A stretch of DNA of 64,000 nucleotides from Candidatus Gastranaerophilales bacterium. Its GTDB lineage: Bacteria; Cyanobacteriota; Vampirovibrionia; Gastranaerophilales; Gastranaerophilaceae. A model generated the notes under the pieces. That model was given only the letters and a program-made list of their open reading frames with translations. It was not told where the DNA came from and did not search any database. A program made the translations under genes and the position numbers. The DNA lies in contig CALVBU010000008.1 of NCBI GenBank assembly GCA_944325875.1, positions 22,880 through 86,879 on the forward strand. Direction: 5' to 3'. Shown here one piece after another: positions 16,090 through 24,900 of the stretch. Numbering within the stretch: position 1 is the first letter of the stretch; the number at the start of each line of letters is the position of its first letter.

Positions 16090-17007
16090 ATGTTTAATGG
16101 TACTGATAAACGCTATAATCAGTATAGTGCATATTTAAAGAATAAATTCGGCGTCAAGGTTTATAAAATTACTCTTGATGCCGGTTTTTCGTGTCCAAAT
16201 CGTGATGGTAAAATTTCTACCGGTGGGTGTATTTTTTGTGATGAAGGCGGCAGCTTTTCACAAGCTCATTCTAATCTTTTATCAATAGAAGATCAGATAA
16301 GTGAGGGGATGAAGAACCTTCATGACAGATTTAAGGCCGAGAAATATATGTCATATTTTCAAGCTTATTCAAATACTTATAAACCGGTAAAAGAATTAGA
16401 AAAAATTTATAATTCAGCTCTTGGACATCAGGATATTGTTGGCATTTCTATAGGTACTCGACCGGATTGTATTGATGATGAAAAATTAGAGTTAATATCT
16501 GGATATACAAACGACTACTATACTTGGATTGAATACGGGCTTCAATCTATTCATAACAAAACATTGAAGCGAATTAATCGCGGGCATGATTTTGATTGTT
16601 TTTTGCGTGCATATGAAAAGACCAAAGAAAAGAATATAAATGTGTGTGTGCATGTAATATTTGGGCTTTGGGAATCTCATGATGAGATAATGGAAACTGC
16701 TAAAAAGCTTGCGGAACTTGAAGTGGATGGTGTAAAAATCCATATGCTTTGTGCTCTTGAAAATACAAAATTGGCAGAGCTTTATAGTCAGGGTCAGATT
16801 GACTTTATGAGTGAGGATGAATATGTGCAGACAGTTTGTGATTTCTTGGAATATTTACCTAAATCAACAACTATTCATCGCTTAGCTGGAAACGGTTTGA
16901 AGAAAAATTTGATAGCACCAAGATGGCTCGGTGCAAAATTGGATTGTCTTAATAAAATAGACAGAGAACTGATTAAAAGAAATTCTTTTCAAGGTATAAA
17001 AAATTAG
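16090..17007 (+). CDS. Radical SAM protein, YhcC/TIGR01212-type
   Basis: A 305-residue protein whose first 40 residues hold the [4Fe-4S] Cys cluster (CPNRDGKISTGGCIFC), followed by GGSFSQAH, EKYMSYFQAYSNTY, GISIGTRPDC and ARWLG-like ending (IAPRWLG) typical of the YhcC family. It binds S-adenosylmethionine and starts radical chemistry; family substrates are not settled, though tRNA or a small molecule is often suggested. It lacks its own RBS and follows the zinc-ribbon gene by 5 nt, so translation is likely coupled. Confidence 0.88.
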   Translation: MFNGTDKRYNQYSAYLKNKFGVKVYKITLDAGFSCPNRDGKISTGGCIFCDEGGSFSQAHSNLLSIEDQISEGMKNLHDRFKAEKYMSYFQAYSNTYKPVKELEKIYNSALGHQDIVGISIGTRPDCIDDEKLELISGYTNDYYTWIEYGLQSIHNKTLKRINRGHDFDCFLRAYEKTKEKNINVCVHVIFGLWESHDEIMETAKKLAELEVDGVKIHMLCALENTKLAELYSQGQIDFMSEDEYVQTVCDFLEYLPKSTTIHRLAGNGLKKNLIAPRWLGAKLDCLNKIDRELIKRNSFQGIKN

Positions 17008-17153
17008 TTTACAAATCAGTAAAAATGTGTAATAATAGTTTTGCGAAAGGGACCTTTGTAAAGAATTATTAAACTAATTTGGACAAAGCGCAAAAATTTT
17101 ATTTTATGTTTTTTAAAGCATTCGAAAAATAATATAATGTGGAGTATTAGATT

Positions 17154-17825
17154 ATGTTAAGCATTCAGCCTAGATTTACGCAAAGATTGCAATCTCAGTT
17201 ATCATTTAGAGGGGATTATGATTATGGTGACGATAAAGATGGTTTAACTGAGCAAGATAAAGATCTTTTGGACTTAAAAGAAGATTTAAGTTCTTTGAAT
17301 CATGGGTTGCAAAAATATGAAGATAAGGTTCAAAAACTAAAGCCTGTTACCAAAACTCTATGTTTAATAGGTTCTGGAGCTCTAATGGGTGTTGGTACAA
17401 AATTAGGCTGGAATGAAACCGGTAGATTATTAAAAAAAGTAATCTCAAATAATGCTGTTGTAAAATTTAAAGGCAGATTGGGTAAGTTCGCAGAAAATAT
17501 TGCAACTGGGTTTAAAAAGTTTAGAGATGAAAAATTTGCAAAAACTCCAGTAGGTAAAGTTGTTCTTGCTGCGTGTAAAAAACTTGGTGAAACCAGACCT
17601 GTGATGTTTATGAAAAATAAACTTGCAAAATTAAAGACTGTTAAGCCTGAAGCTATATCAGATACAACAGGTGATATCGTAGCATTTTCAACCGGTGCAT
17701 CAACTACAATAGTTGGAGCAATGCCGGAAAAAGAACAGAAAAAAATAAAAGATATTTCTGAAGATTTTGACTTCAATAACGACTATAGCAATGAGGCAGA
17801 TTATGACTACAATGATGAGTATTAA
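17154..17825 (+). CDS. Hypothetical protein with F-R-G N-terminal tag
   Basis: Unrecognised 223-residue protein. LSFRG near residue 18 matches the short tag seen in two other proteins here (QFQG, AFKG). Residues 28-60 are charged and helical, then comes a mildly hydrophobic segment (TLCLIGSGALMGVGT), a long basic helical region (residues about 85-155) and an acidic Tyr/Asp/Asn-rich tail. TATAAT at 17133-17138 puts the transcript start a few bases before the ATG. It overlaps the next gene by 14 nt. Confidence 0.65.
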   Translation: MLSIQPRFTQRLQSQLSFRGDYDYGDDKDGLTEQDKDLLDLKEDLSSLNHGLQKYEDKVQKLKPVTKTLCLIGSGALMGVGTKLGWNETGRLLKKVISNNAVVKFKGRLGKFAENIATGFKKFRDEKFAKTPVGKVVLAACKKLGETRPVMFMKNKLAKLKTVKPEAISDTTGDIVAFSTGASTTIVGAMPEKEQKKIKDISEDFDFNNDYSNEADYDYNDEY

Positions 17826-18333
17826 TCCTACAAATCTAATAAGTCAGCATCAGAATAAACCAAACAAAGTATCACCAGAAAAAAAAGAAGAAATTCGTGA
17901 TGGAGTTGTTGCCGGTGGTGCGGTTGGTGCAGGATATACTGCTGTTAGAAAAAATGCTCTTAATATGATAAAAGAGACAGAAACTGCTTGCAAAGCTGGA
18001 AAAGCTGCTGCTGCAGCAAGAGCTGCAAATGCTGCAAAAGGGAGTGCCGGTTTATTTGCTGGATTAAAAAATAATGCTAGAGTCATTACAAAAAATTTAA
18101 TTACAAAACTTGATGCAGTCAAAACTTCAAAATATATAAAACCAATAATAAACAATAGATTAACTCGTGCAGCTTGTGGGGCATTTGGAGGTTTTCTTGC
18201 GGTTTGTATATTGATTTCAGGAATCGGTACTTTGTATAACAATTCAATAAAAATGGCAAATCATTATGTGCCAAGGGTCGCTGATAGATTTAATCGTATT
18301 TCTGATAGATTGGATAGACATAAGGAAGATTAA
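17812..18333 (+). CDS. Hypothetical membrane protein
   Basis: The start at ATGATG (17812/17815) overlaps the end of the preceding gene by 14 nt, a sign of coupled translation; the frame is open further upstream but only inside that gene. The protein is about 173 residues. It has an Ala-rich region (KAAAAARAANAAKG) and one clear membrane helix (AACGAFGGFLAVCILISGIGTLY) near residue 130. Basic residues flank both. No known family. Confidence 0.65.
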   Translation: MMSINPTNLISQHQNKPNKVSPEKKEEIRDGVVAGGAVGAGYTAVRKNALNMIKETETACKAGKAAAAARAANAAKGSAGLFAGLKNNARVITKNLITKLDAVKTSKYIKPIINNRLTRAACGAFGGFLAVCILISGIGTLYNNSIKMANHYVPRVADRFNRISDRLDRHKED

Positions 18334-18362
18334 TTTTTAATATTGTATTAATTTATGCCTTG

Positions 18363-18371
18363 TGCTAGACT
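18363..18371 (+). promoter_or_regulatory. Extended -10 for leaderless folP
   Basis: TGC-TAGACT ends 7 nt before the ATG at 18378; no Shine-Dalgarno is present. Confidence 0.55.
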
Positions 18372-18377
18372 TCCTTT

Positions 18378-19514
18378 ATGCAAGAATTTTTAGTAAAAGA
18401 TATAACCGCAGAAGATTTAAAAGCAGAGATAGCTTATATCGGTTTTGATAAATCTTATTTAGCAAAAGCTACTGACAAGTTTAATTATAGAAATATAAAG
18501 GTCTATGGATTAACACCGGCGCAAGCAAATATTTTAAAACAGACAGCTTTAAGTGTTGGAGCTGATTGTGCAACTCATAGAGAGGTTATAACCGGTAAAA
18601 TAGAAAAATCTGATTGTATTTTGGGTGGAAGCGTATCGCAGATTAGTAAGATTGCAGAAAAGTTAAGGTTCCAGCCTTTTAATCTAAAGGCTCTTGGCGC
18701 AATCTTGCTTGATAATTCTTATCGAGTACCTCGAGCTACAAAAATAATGGGAATATTAAATATTACTGAAGATTCATTTTCGGATGGAGGAGTATATTTA
18801 GATCCTACAAAAGCATTTGAACATTTTAAAGAAATGGTTAAAGATGGTGCTGATATTATTGATATTGGTGCAGAATCAACAAAACCTTATTCAGAACCTG
18901 TAGATCCGCAAGTTCAATTGGAACGTATTTTACCACTTTTGGAGTTGGTAAAAAAAGAAAAAATAAAAATTCCAATCAGTATAGATACTCGTAGTTCATT
19001 AGTCGCAGAAAAGTGTATAAAGGCTGGAGCTACAATAATTAATGATGTATCCGGTATGACATATGATTGGTGTATGGCGGATGTAGTTGCTAAATATGGT
19101 GTGAATGTTATTATTCAGCATTCTATAGGCTTGCCGCAAAATATGCAGGATAAACCGGTTTACAAAAATTTGATGGATGATATATTTTTGGATTTAATGC
19201 AAAAAATTGATTTTGCCGAAACAAAAGGTATCTCAAAAGATAAGATTATTGTTGATCCGGGGATTGGTTTTGGCAAAACTAGGGAACATAATTTTGAAAT
19301 TTTGAGAAGATTTGATGAACTACATGCTCTAGGTTGTCCAGTATTGCTTGGCCTTTCAAGAAAAAGTATTTTGGATATGCAATATGAAGATAACGAGATA
19401 AAAGATATCTTTACTGTGGCACTGAATTCAATTGCTATCGAGCATAATGTTGATATTATCCGAGTGCATAATGTAAAATTGCATAAACAGCTTGTTAAAA
19501 TGTTAAATGTATAG
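18378..19514 (+). CDS. folP: Dihydropteroate synthase with extra N-terminal domain
   Basis: Residues about 120-378 are a complete dihydropteroate synthase TIM barrel: KIMGILNITEDSFSDGG, DIIDIGAESTKP, ISIDTRSS, IINDVSG, DPGIGFGKT and LLGLSRKS. It joins p-aminobenzoate to dihydropterin pyrophosphate in folate synthesis. The first 110 residues (AYIGFDKSYLAKATDK... to LGGSVSQISKIAEKL) are not part of the usual 270-290-residue enzyme; extended forms are known in some lineages, and the role of this part is unclear. Probably a leaderless mRNA. No other folate genes are adjacent. Confidence 0.95.
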   Translation: MQEFLVKDITAEDLKAEIAYIGFDKSYLAKATDKFNYRNIKVYGLTPAQANILKQTALSVGADCATHREVITGKIEKSDCILGGSVSQISKIAEKLRFQPFNLKALGAILLDNSYRVPRATKIMGILNITEDSFSDGGVYLDPTKAFEHFKEMVKDGADIIDIGAESTKPYSEPVDPQVQLERILPLLELVKKEKIKIPISIDTRSSLVAEKCIKAGATIINDVSGMTYDWCMADVVAKYGVNVIIQHSIGLPQNMQDKPVYKNLMDDIFLDLMQKIDFAETKGISKDKIIVDPGIGFGKTREHNFEILRRFDELHALGCPVLLGLSRKSILDMQYEDNEIKDIFTVALNSIAIEHNVDIIRVHNVKLHKQLVKMLNV

Positions 19515-19561
19515 CAAAAAAAATTCTTTATATGTTTTAGAATACCGGATGATTAATAAAA

Positions 19562-20113
19562 ATGATAATAAAGAGTAAAAGTATAGAGAAATTTGTTAAT
19601 TATTCAGGGAGAAAACTTAATGCACCTCAACAAGCAGTTATAATGGGTGCATCAGCTGTTCTGTTTCAGCCTTATATAAATAGAAAAAATAAACGTTTGG
19701 ATGAAGATACTCGAGATATGGCTGTAGCCCGATCAATAGGGAAATGTATTGTCGGGAATTGTTCTGATTTTTTAGCTCGTATTGTAGCTATTTTTTCTGT
19801 AGCAAAGTTGTCGAATTATATTACTAAATCAGATAAAAATAATGAAGATATTGTGACAGTATTAACTCCAAAATCTAAGTTGGATATTTTTGCTCCAAAT
19901 ATGAAAGATGGTTTTGCTCCTCGACATAAAAATGAGTTAGTCAAAGATATAAAATCCTACAGATTTGCAATGGGTGCACTTCTTGCAACTGGTTTTGCGG
20001 TATTTTTAAAGACAACCATAGAGCTTCCATTGACAAAGAAGCTTACTGATTATTTTTATAAAAGAGAAAAAATGAAAAAGGAAATCCATGATAAAACCGA
20101 CAGGAATAAGTAG
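19562..20113 (+). CDS. Hypothetical membrane protein
   Basis: A 183-residue protein of unknown function with two or three hydrophobic stretches (QQAVIMGASAVLFQP; ARIVAIFSVAKL; FAMGALLATGFAVFLKTTIELPL) and a charged C-terminal end. It overlaps the next gene by 26 nt in a different frame. Both begin with a basic, Asn/Tyr-containing N-terminus followed by a Gly/Ala-rich hydrophobic segment, so they may be distant paralogs or subunits of one membrane complex. Confidence 0.65.
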   Translation: MIIKSKSIEKFVNYSGRKLNAPQQAVIMGASAVLFQPYINRKNKRLDEDTRDMAVARSIGKCIVGNCSDFLARIVAIFSVAKLSNYITKSDKNNEDIVTVLTPKSKLDIFAPNMKDGFAPRHKNELVKDIKSYRFAMGALLATGFAVFLKTTIELPLTKKLTDYFYKREKMKKEIHDKTDRNK

Positions 20114-20729
20114 ATTTAATAATTATATATTTAAAAATTATGCAAAAGACAGCAGTAAATTACTTGTGCATGTTGGAACCGGAGTGACTGTAATTGGAGC
20201 CTCGGCTCAGGTGGGGATGCTTCTTGCAGATAAAGACATTGAGGGACATACTAAAAAATATCTTGTAAATCAGGAAATAATTACTTCCGGTTGTTGTATA
20301 GGGCTTTATTATACAATTTGTGATGGAACTCGACGTCTTGCTAATAGACTTTTAGAACAAGGTAAGATTCTAACTGAAAAGGTCGCAATGGGACTTGCAG
20401 CATTAAATAAAGAAAATCACAATCCACAAGCCTCAAAATGGAAAGATTCTTTTACAAAAGATGAATTAAAAAAAGGTATATCATATAATTTAGAGCATAT
20501 TCAGGATACAAAGATATATAAAAATGCTTCAGAAAATTTGAAACCACAAGTTATTGAAAATGCACAAAAAACTTTAGAATCATTTAGAGGGTTTAAAAAT
20601 GGCTCAAGTGTATTAGCGGTATTGCTTGCATCTATATTTGCCGGAAATATTGCAGGGCCTATTTTAGGAAACTTTATAGCATCATTGCCTGCTAAAAAAG
20701 ATTGCAAACAGCCTCCTTGTGGAAAATAA
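20088..20729 (+). CDS. Hypothetical membrane protein, coupled to the preceding gene
   Basis: A 213-residue protein with hydrophobic segments near the N-terminus (LLVHVGTGVTVIGASAQVGMLL), in the middle (IITSGCCIGLYYTIC) and at the C-terminus (VLAVLLASIFAGNIAGPILGNFIA), ending KKDCKQPPCGK. It starts inside the preceding gene, which suggests coupled translation. No family recognised. The arrangement of two overlapping small membrane proteins recalls a hetero-oligomer, which is inference only. Confidence 0.65.
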   Translation: MIKPTGISRFNNYIFKNYAKDSSKLLVHVGTGVTVIGASAQVGMLLADKDIEGHTKKYLVNQEIITSGCCIGLYYTICDGTRRLANRLLEQGKILTEKVAMGLAALNKENHNPQASKWKDSFTKDELKKGISYNLEHIQDTKIYKNASENLKPQVIENAQKTLESFRGFKNGSSVLAVLLASIFAGNIAGPILGNFIASLPAKKDCKQPPCGK

Positions 20730-20738
20730 ATATTTACA

Positions 20739-20747
20739 TGTAATAAT
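20739..20747 (+). promoter_or_regulatory. Extended -10 for leaderless uvrA
   Basis: TGT-AATAAT ends 7 nt before the uvrA ATG; there is no Shine-Dalgarno. Confidence 0.5.
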
Positions 20748-20753
20748 TAAATT

Positions 20754-23576
20754 ATGCTAGACAAGATTGTAATAAAAAGTGCTAAAGAACATAATTTAAA
20801 AGATGTATCATTAGAAATTCCTAAAAATGAACTCATCGTATTTACGGGAGTTTCGGGGTCAGGCAAGAGTTCTCTTGCGTTTGATACCATTTTTGCAGAA
20901 GGTCAAAGACGTTATATAGAGAGTCTTTCTACTTATGCAAGGCAATTTTTGGGACAAATGGATAAACCTGATGTTGAATACATAGATGGGCTTTCTCCTG
21001 CAATTTCGATAGATCAAAAGTCTACCAGTAATAATCCTCGTTCAACTGTTGGTACTGTGACTGAAATTTATGATTATTTAAGACTTTTATATTCAAGAGT
21101 CGGAACACCTTTCTGTCCTGAATGTGGTGCTGAAATTAAACCCCAGACTATAGATGAAATTGTCAATAGTATTTTAAAACTTGGCGATGGAACTAAAATC
21201 CAGATATTAGCTCCGATTGCTCGAGGGAAAAAGGGTGAATTTGTTTCAACTTTTGAAGAATTGCGTCAGGAAGGTTTTGTTAGAGTAAAAGTTGATAAAG
21301 AAGTTTACAATCTTGATGAAGATGAAATAAAATTAAGCAAAACTCAAAAACATGATATTTATGTTGTAGTAGATAGAATTGTTGTTAAAGAAAGTGCTCA
21401 ATCTCGTATCGCAGATAGTGTACAAATTGCATTAAAAAAAGCTGATGGGATTGTTGTAGTTGATGTCATTGGTGATAAAGAGATTATTTTCAGTGAAAAA
21501 CTTTCTTGTCCGCATTGTAATATAAGTTTTGAAGAATTAGCACCTCGAATATTTTCATTTAATGCGCCATACGGAGCTTGCGAAAGATGTGGTGGACTTG
21601 GTGCTGATTTTGTAATTGATCCGAATTTAATTGTCCCTGATAGAAAAAAATCGTTGAGAGATGGGGCAATTTATCCTTGGTCAAAAACTTCTACATCTTA
21701 CTATGAGGATATTTTAAATTCTGTTTGTGAGCATTACGGAATTAATCAAGACAAACCTTTTGAGGAATTATCTCAAGAGCAGCAGGATATTATTTTATAT
21801 GGTGGAGATGATTTAGTAAAATTTAGAGTCCAGAAATTTGGAACACATAGATATGAAACAAAATACCATCGATTTTCCGGCGTTATTCCTTTTTTGGAAA
21901 AAAGATATAACGAATCTTCAGGTGAATATTGGAGAGAAGAAATTGAAAAATATATGGTAACAACCCCTTGCCCTAAGTGCGGTGGTGCTAGACTTAAACC
22001 ATTCCCACTGGCAGTAAGGATAAAAGGTAAAAATATATATGAATTTACCTTAATGCCTGTTGATGAGGCTTTAAATTTTATAAACGATTTATATTTAGAG
22101 CTTAATGAGTACCAACTTCATATTGCAAAACAAATTCTCGATGAAATCCGTGCAAGATTAAAATTTTTGTGTGATGTAGGATTAGCTTATTTAAACTTGG
22201 CAAGACGAGCAGGAACTCTATCAGGTGGTGAAGCGCAAAGAATAAGGTTAGCAACCCAAATTGGAAGCGGTTTGTCTGGTGTGTTATATGTTTTAGATGA
22301 ACCTTCTATAGGTTTGCACCAAAGAGATAATGATAGATTAATTAAGACTTTAATAAAATTACGTAACCTTGGTAATACATTGATTGTAGTTGAGCACGAT
22401 GAAGATACAATGCGTAATGCTGATTATATAGTTGATATTGGCCCAAAAGCAGGTATAAATGGCGGAAAGGTTGTGGCGCAAGGCTCTTTGCAGGATATTA
22501 TAAATTGTAAAGAATCTTTGACCGGTCAATATTTAAGTGGAGAAAAACAAATTCCAGTACCAGAAAAAGTAAGAGAGGGTAATGGTAATTTTCTTCATAT
22601 AAAAAACGCGTATTTGAATAACCTAAAACATATAGATGTTGATATTCCGCTCGGAAAAATTGTTGTTCTGACTGGGGTTTCTGGTTCAGGAAAGTCTACA
22701 TTAATGCAAAGTTTAATCTATGAGTATGCGTTGCATAAAGTTAGAGGAAATAAACCAAAACCGCAGGGCGTAGAAGAGATAACAGGTTTTGAAAATATTG
22801 ATAAAATTATTGATATTGATCAATCTCCGATAGGTAGAACTCCTCGTTCAAACCCTGCAACTTATACTGATTTGTTTACGCATATTAGAGATTTGTATTC
22901 AAAAACTAATGAAGCAAAAGTTCGCGGATATAAGCCCGGTAGATTTAGTTTTAACGTAAAAGGTGGACGCTGTGAGGCTTGTAAAGGTGATGGCGTTAAT
23001 AAAATAGAAATGAATTTCTTATCTGATGTATATGTAAAATGTGCAGTATGTAAAGGTAAGCGTTATAACAGAGAAACTCTTGAAGTTAAATATAAAGGTA
23101 AGAATATTTCAGAAGTGCTTGATATGAGTGTAAAAGAAGCTCTTGAATTTTTTGAAAATGTTCCTTCTATCAGGAATAAGCTTCAAACACTCAATGATGT
23201 CGGACTTGATTATATAAAACTCGGGCAAAGTGCTACAACTCTTTCCGGTGGGGAAGCTCAGCGTATAAAACTTGCTTCGGAACTCACAAAACGTGCAACA
23301 GGTAAAACTTTATATTTGCTTGATGAACCTTCAGTTGGTCTGCATTGGGCAGATTTGGATAAATTGATTAAAATAATTCAACAACTTGCAGATCAGGGAA
23401 ATACGATTTTAATAATTGAACATAATCTGGATTTAATAAAGGTTGCTGATCATATAATTGATTTAGGTCCTGAAGGCGGAAATGCAGGAGGGCAGGTTGT
23501 TGCTACGGGTACTCCTAAAGAAATTGCTAATAATAAAAATTCTATTACCGGTCAGTATTTAAAAGGTGTTCTATAA
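20754..23576 (+). CDS. uvrA: Excinuclease ABC subunit A
   Basis: At 940 residues it is the full UvrA length. Two ABC ATPase halves are visible: Walker A GVSGSGKSS near residue 34 and GVSGSGKST near residue 642, with two signatures (TLSGGEAQRI near 490 and again near 830). Zinc-binding Cys pairs occur at CPHC/CERCGG and CEAC/CAVCKG. UvrA finds bulky DNA lesions and loads UvrB in nucleotide excision repair. No LexA box is evident upstream. Probably expressed from a leaderless mRNA. Confidence 0.98.
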   Translation: MLDKIVIKSAKEHNLKDVSLEIPKNELIVFTGVSGSGKSSLAFDTIFAEGQRRYIESLSTYARQFLGQMDKPDVEYIDGLSPAISIDQKSTSNNPRSTVGTVTEIYDYLRLLYSRVGTPFCPECGAEIKPQTIDEIVNSILKLGDGTKIQILAPIARGKKGEFVSTFEELRQEGFVRVKVDKEVYNLDEDEIKLSKTQKHDIYVVVDRIVVKESAQSRIADSVQIALKKADGIVVVDVIGDKEIIFSEKLSCPHCNISFEELAPRIFSFNAPYGACERCGGLGADFVIDPNLIVPDRKKSLRDGAIYPWSKTSTSYYEDILNSVCEHYGINQDKPFEELSQEQQDIILYGGDDLVKFRVQKFGTHRYETKYHRFSGVIPFLEKRYNESSGEYWREEIEKYMVTTPCPKCGGARLKPFPLAVRIKGKNIYEFTLMPVDEALNFINDLYLELNEYQLHIAKQILDEIRARLKFLCDVGLAYLNLARRAGTLSGGEAQRIRLATQIGSGLSGVLYVLDEPSIGLHQRDNDRLIKTLIKLRNLGNTLIVVEHDEDTMRNADYIVDIGPKAGINGGKVVAQGSLQDIINCKESLTGQYLSGEKQIPVPEKVREGNGNFLHIKNAYLNNLKHIDVDIPLGKIVVLTGVSGSGKSTLMQSLIYEYALHKVRGNKPKPQGVEEITGFENIDKIIDIDQSPIGRTPRSNPATYTDLFTHIRDLYSKTNEAKVRGYKPGRFSFNVKGGRCEACKGDGVNKIEMNFLSDVYVKCAVCKGKRYNRETLEVKYKGKNISEVLDMSVKEALEFFENVPSIRNKLQTLNDVGLDYIKLGQSATTLSGGEAQRIKLASELTKRATGKTLYLLDEPSVGLHWADLDKLIKIIQQLADQGNTILIIEHNLDLIKVADHIIDLGPEGGNAGGQVVATGTPKEIANNKNSITGQYLKGVL

Positions 23577-23648
23577 ATCGTATATATTGACGCTTTTTTG
23601 AAGATATGTTATTATTATTTATATAATGATATCATCAGGAGATTTTGT

Positions 23649-24266
23649 ATGAAAAAATTTTTATCAGGTATAATAATAGCATTAATGATGGCTTTTGGAC
23701 AATCTGTTATGGCAAAAACAGTTCCGGTAGAAGCAATGACATCTTTTTCTGCGACCAATCCTCCTGATACAATGATTGTTAAAGTTAAAAGTAATATTCA
23801 AGTTACTGATGATATTGTGCTTTTTGAAAACTTTTTGGTAAGAGGTAAAATTGCAATGCAGCAAAATGGTGCATTTGCATTTATCCCTTACAGTTATGTA
23901 AATATTCATAATGAAGAAGCTCAATTCCAGCCTCAAACTTATGGTGCTTTTGCTGGAATGTTGAGTAATGGTCAGGTTGTTCCTGCAAAAGCTCCTCTTA
24001 CTATTAATAAAGGTCAAATGTTTGTATTGAATTTTAAAGATGTACAAAAAGCTGATAATAGTAAAGTAAATAATAGTCTTTCAGGCTCACCTTCAGACGT
24101 TTTGATAGATGTATTTGTTCCTGCAACAGAAGAATCTCAAAGACCATTTAGCTCAGATTTGCCAGGTATTCCATTAACAGATTTACCTACAATGGATTCT
24201 ACAAATAGATATAATCCAGCAATGCCTTTGAGAAGTATTTTGGAACAACGTGAATTTTTAAGATAA
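23649..24266 (+). CDS. Secreted hypothetical protein, first of a tandem pair
   Basis: A 205-residue protein with a signal peptide (KKFLSGIIIALMMAFGQSVMA). The mature part begins KTVPVEAMTSFSATNPPDTM and is beta-rich. The following gene encodes a homolog with the same opening (LHVQSLSSFSTAAPPQFM). The frame extends 17 codons upstream, but AGGAG lies just before the ATG at 23649. It is probably a periplasmic or surface protein; no family name is known to me. The two genes are 17 nt apart and form an operon. Confidence 0.75.
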   Translation: MKKFLSGIIIALMMAFGQSVMAKTVPVEAMTSFSATNPPDTMIVKVKSNIQVTDDIVLFENFLVRGKIAMQQNGAFAFIPYSYVNIHNEEAQFQPQTYGAFAGMLSNGQVVPAKAPLTINKGQMFVLNFKDVQKADNSKVNNSLSGSPSDVLIDVFVPATEESQRPFSSDLPGIPLTDLPTMDSTNRYNPAMPLRSILEQREFLR

Positions 24267-24283
24267 TATTTTGGTGATAATTA

Positions 24284-24880
24284 ATGAAAAAAATATTTTT
24301 AACTATTGGGTTGGTTATGCTTTTGTCCGTATCTCCAGCTTGGGCTGAGCGTTTGCATGTTCAGTCATTGAGCTCATTTTCGACTGCTGCCCCACCTCAG
24401 TTTATGGTATTTAAGGCTTTGAATGCTATTGAATTGAGCCCAAGTGTGAAGTTATGGGGTGGATATATTGTAAAAGCACGAATAAGTGAGATAATTCCGC
24501 CTAAAAGATTAAAGAGAAATGCGTCTTTTAGAATTGAACCTGTAGCTTATATTGACTTAAATGGAAATGAATATAGTATAAATGAAGATTTTGTTGGAAA
24601 ATATTCTCCAAAGTTTGAATTGGATAAGGGAGAAATAGCCAAAACTGCAGCCTTATCAGTGGGTAGTTATTTCTTTAAAGGCTTGAGTTTAGGTTATCAC
24701 GCAGTAGAAGGCGCTGTAAAAAATGAAGAAGGAAATCGTGCAAAATCAAGTGTTGTTTCTGTTTATAAAAATTCACCTTTATCTTATGTAGAAAATGGTC
24801 AACAACTTGAAATAAAAGAAGGCGATTTGTTCTCATTTACTTTTAAGACAAGTGATAATGATGATGAAGAATATGAGTAA
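24284..24880 (+). CDS. Secreted hypothetical protein, second of a tandem pair
   Basis: A 198-residue paralog of the preceding gene with its own signal peptide (KKIFLTIGLVMLLSVSPAWA). The shared core runs over about the first 60 mature residues (xxVxSxSSFSxxxPPxxMxxK, then VKLWGGYIVKARI versus IVLFENFLVRGKI). It has a longer middle and an acidic tail (DNDDEEYE). The function is unknown; the pairing suggests two components of one envelope structure. Confidence 0.75.
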   Translation: MKKIFLTIGLVMLLSVSPAWAERLHVQSLSSFSTAAPPQFMVFKALNAIELSPSVKLWGGYIVKARISEIIPPKRLKRNASFRIEPVAYIDLNGNEYSINEDFVGKYSPKFELDKGEIAKTAALSVGSYFFKGLSLGYHAVEGAVKNEEGNRAKSSVVSVYKNSPLSYVENGQQLEIKEGDLFSFTFKTSDNDDEEYE

Positions 24881-24900
24881 AGATTATAAATAATTGTTCT

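Noticed and set aside
17330..17776. Long antisense ORFs such as 17330-17776 and 17850-18242 (minus)
   Set aside because: They lie wholly opposite supported genes, have no RBS, and their composition is what mirror-frame reading of Ala/Lys-rich genes gives.
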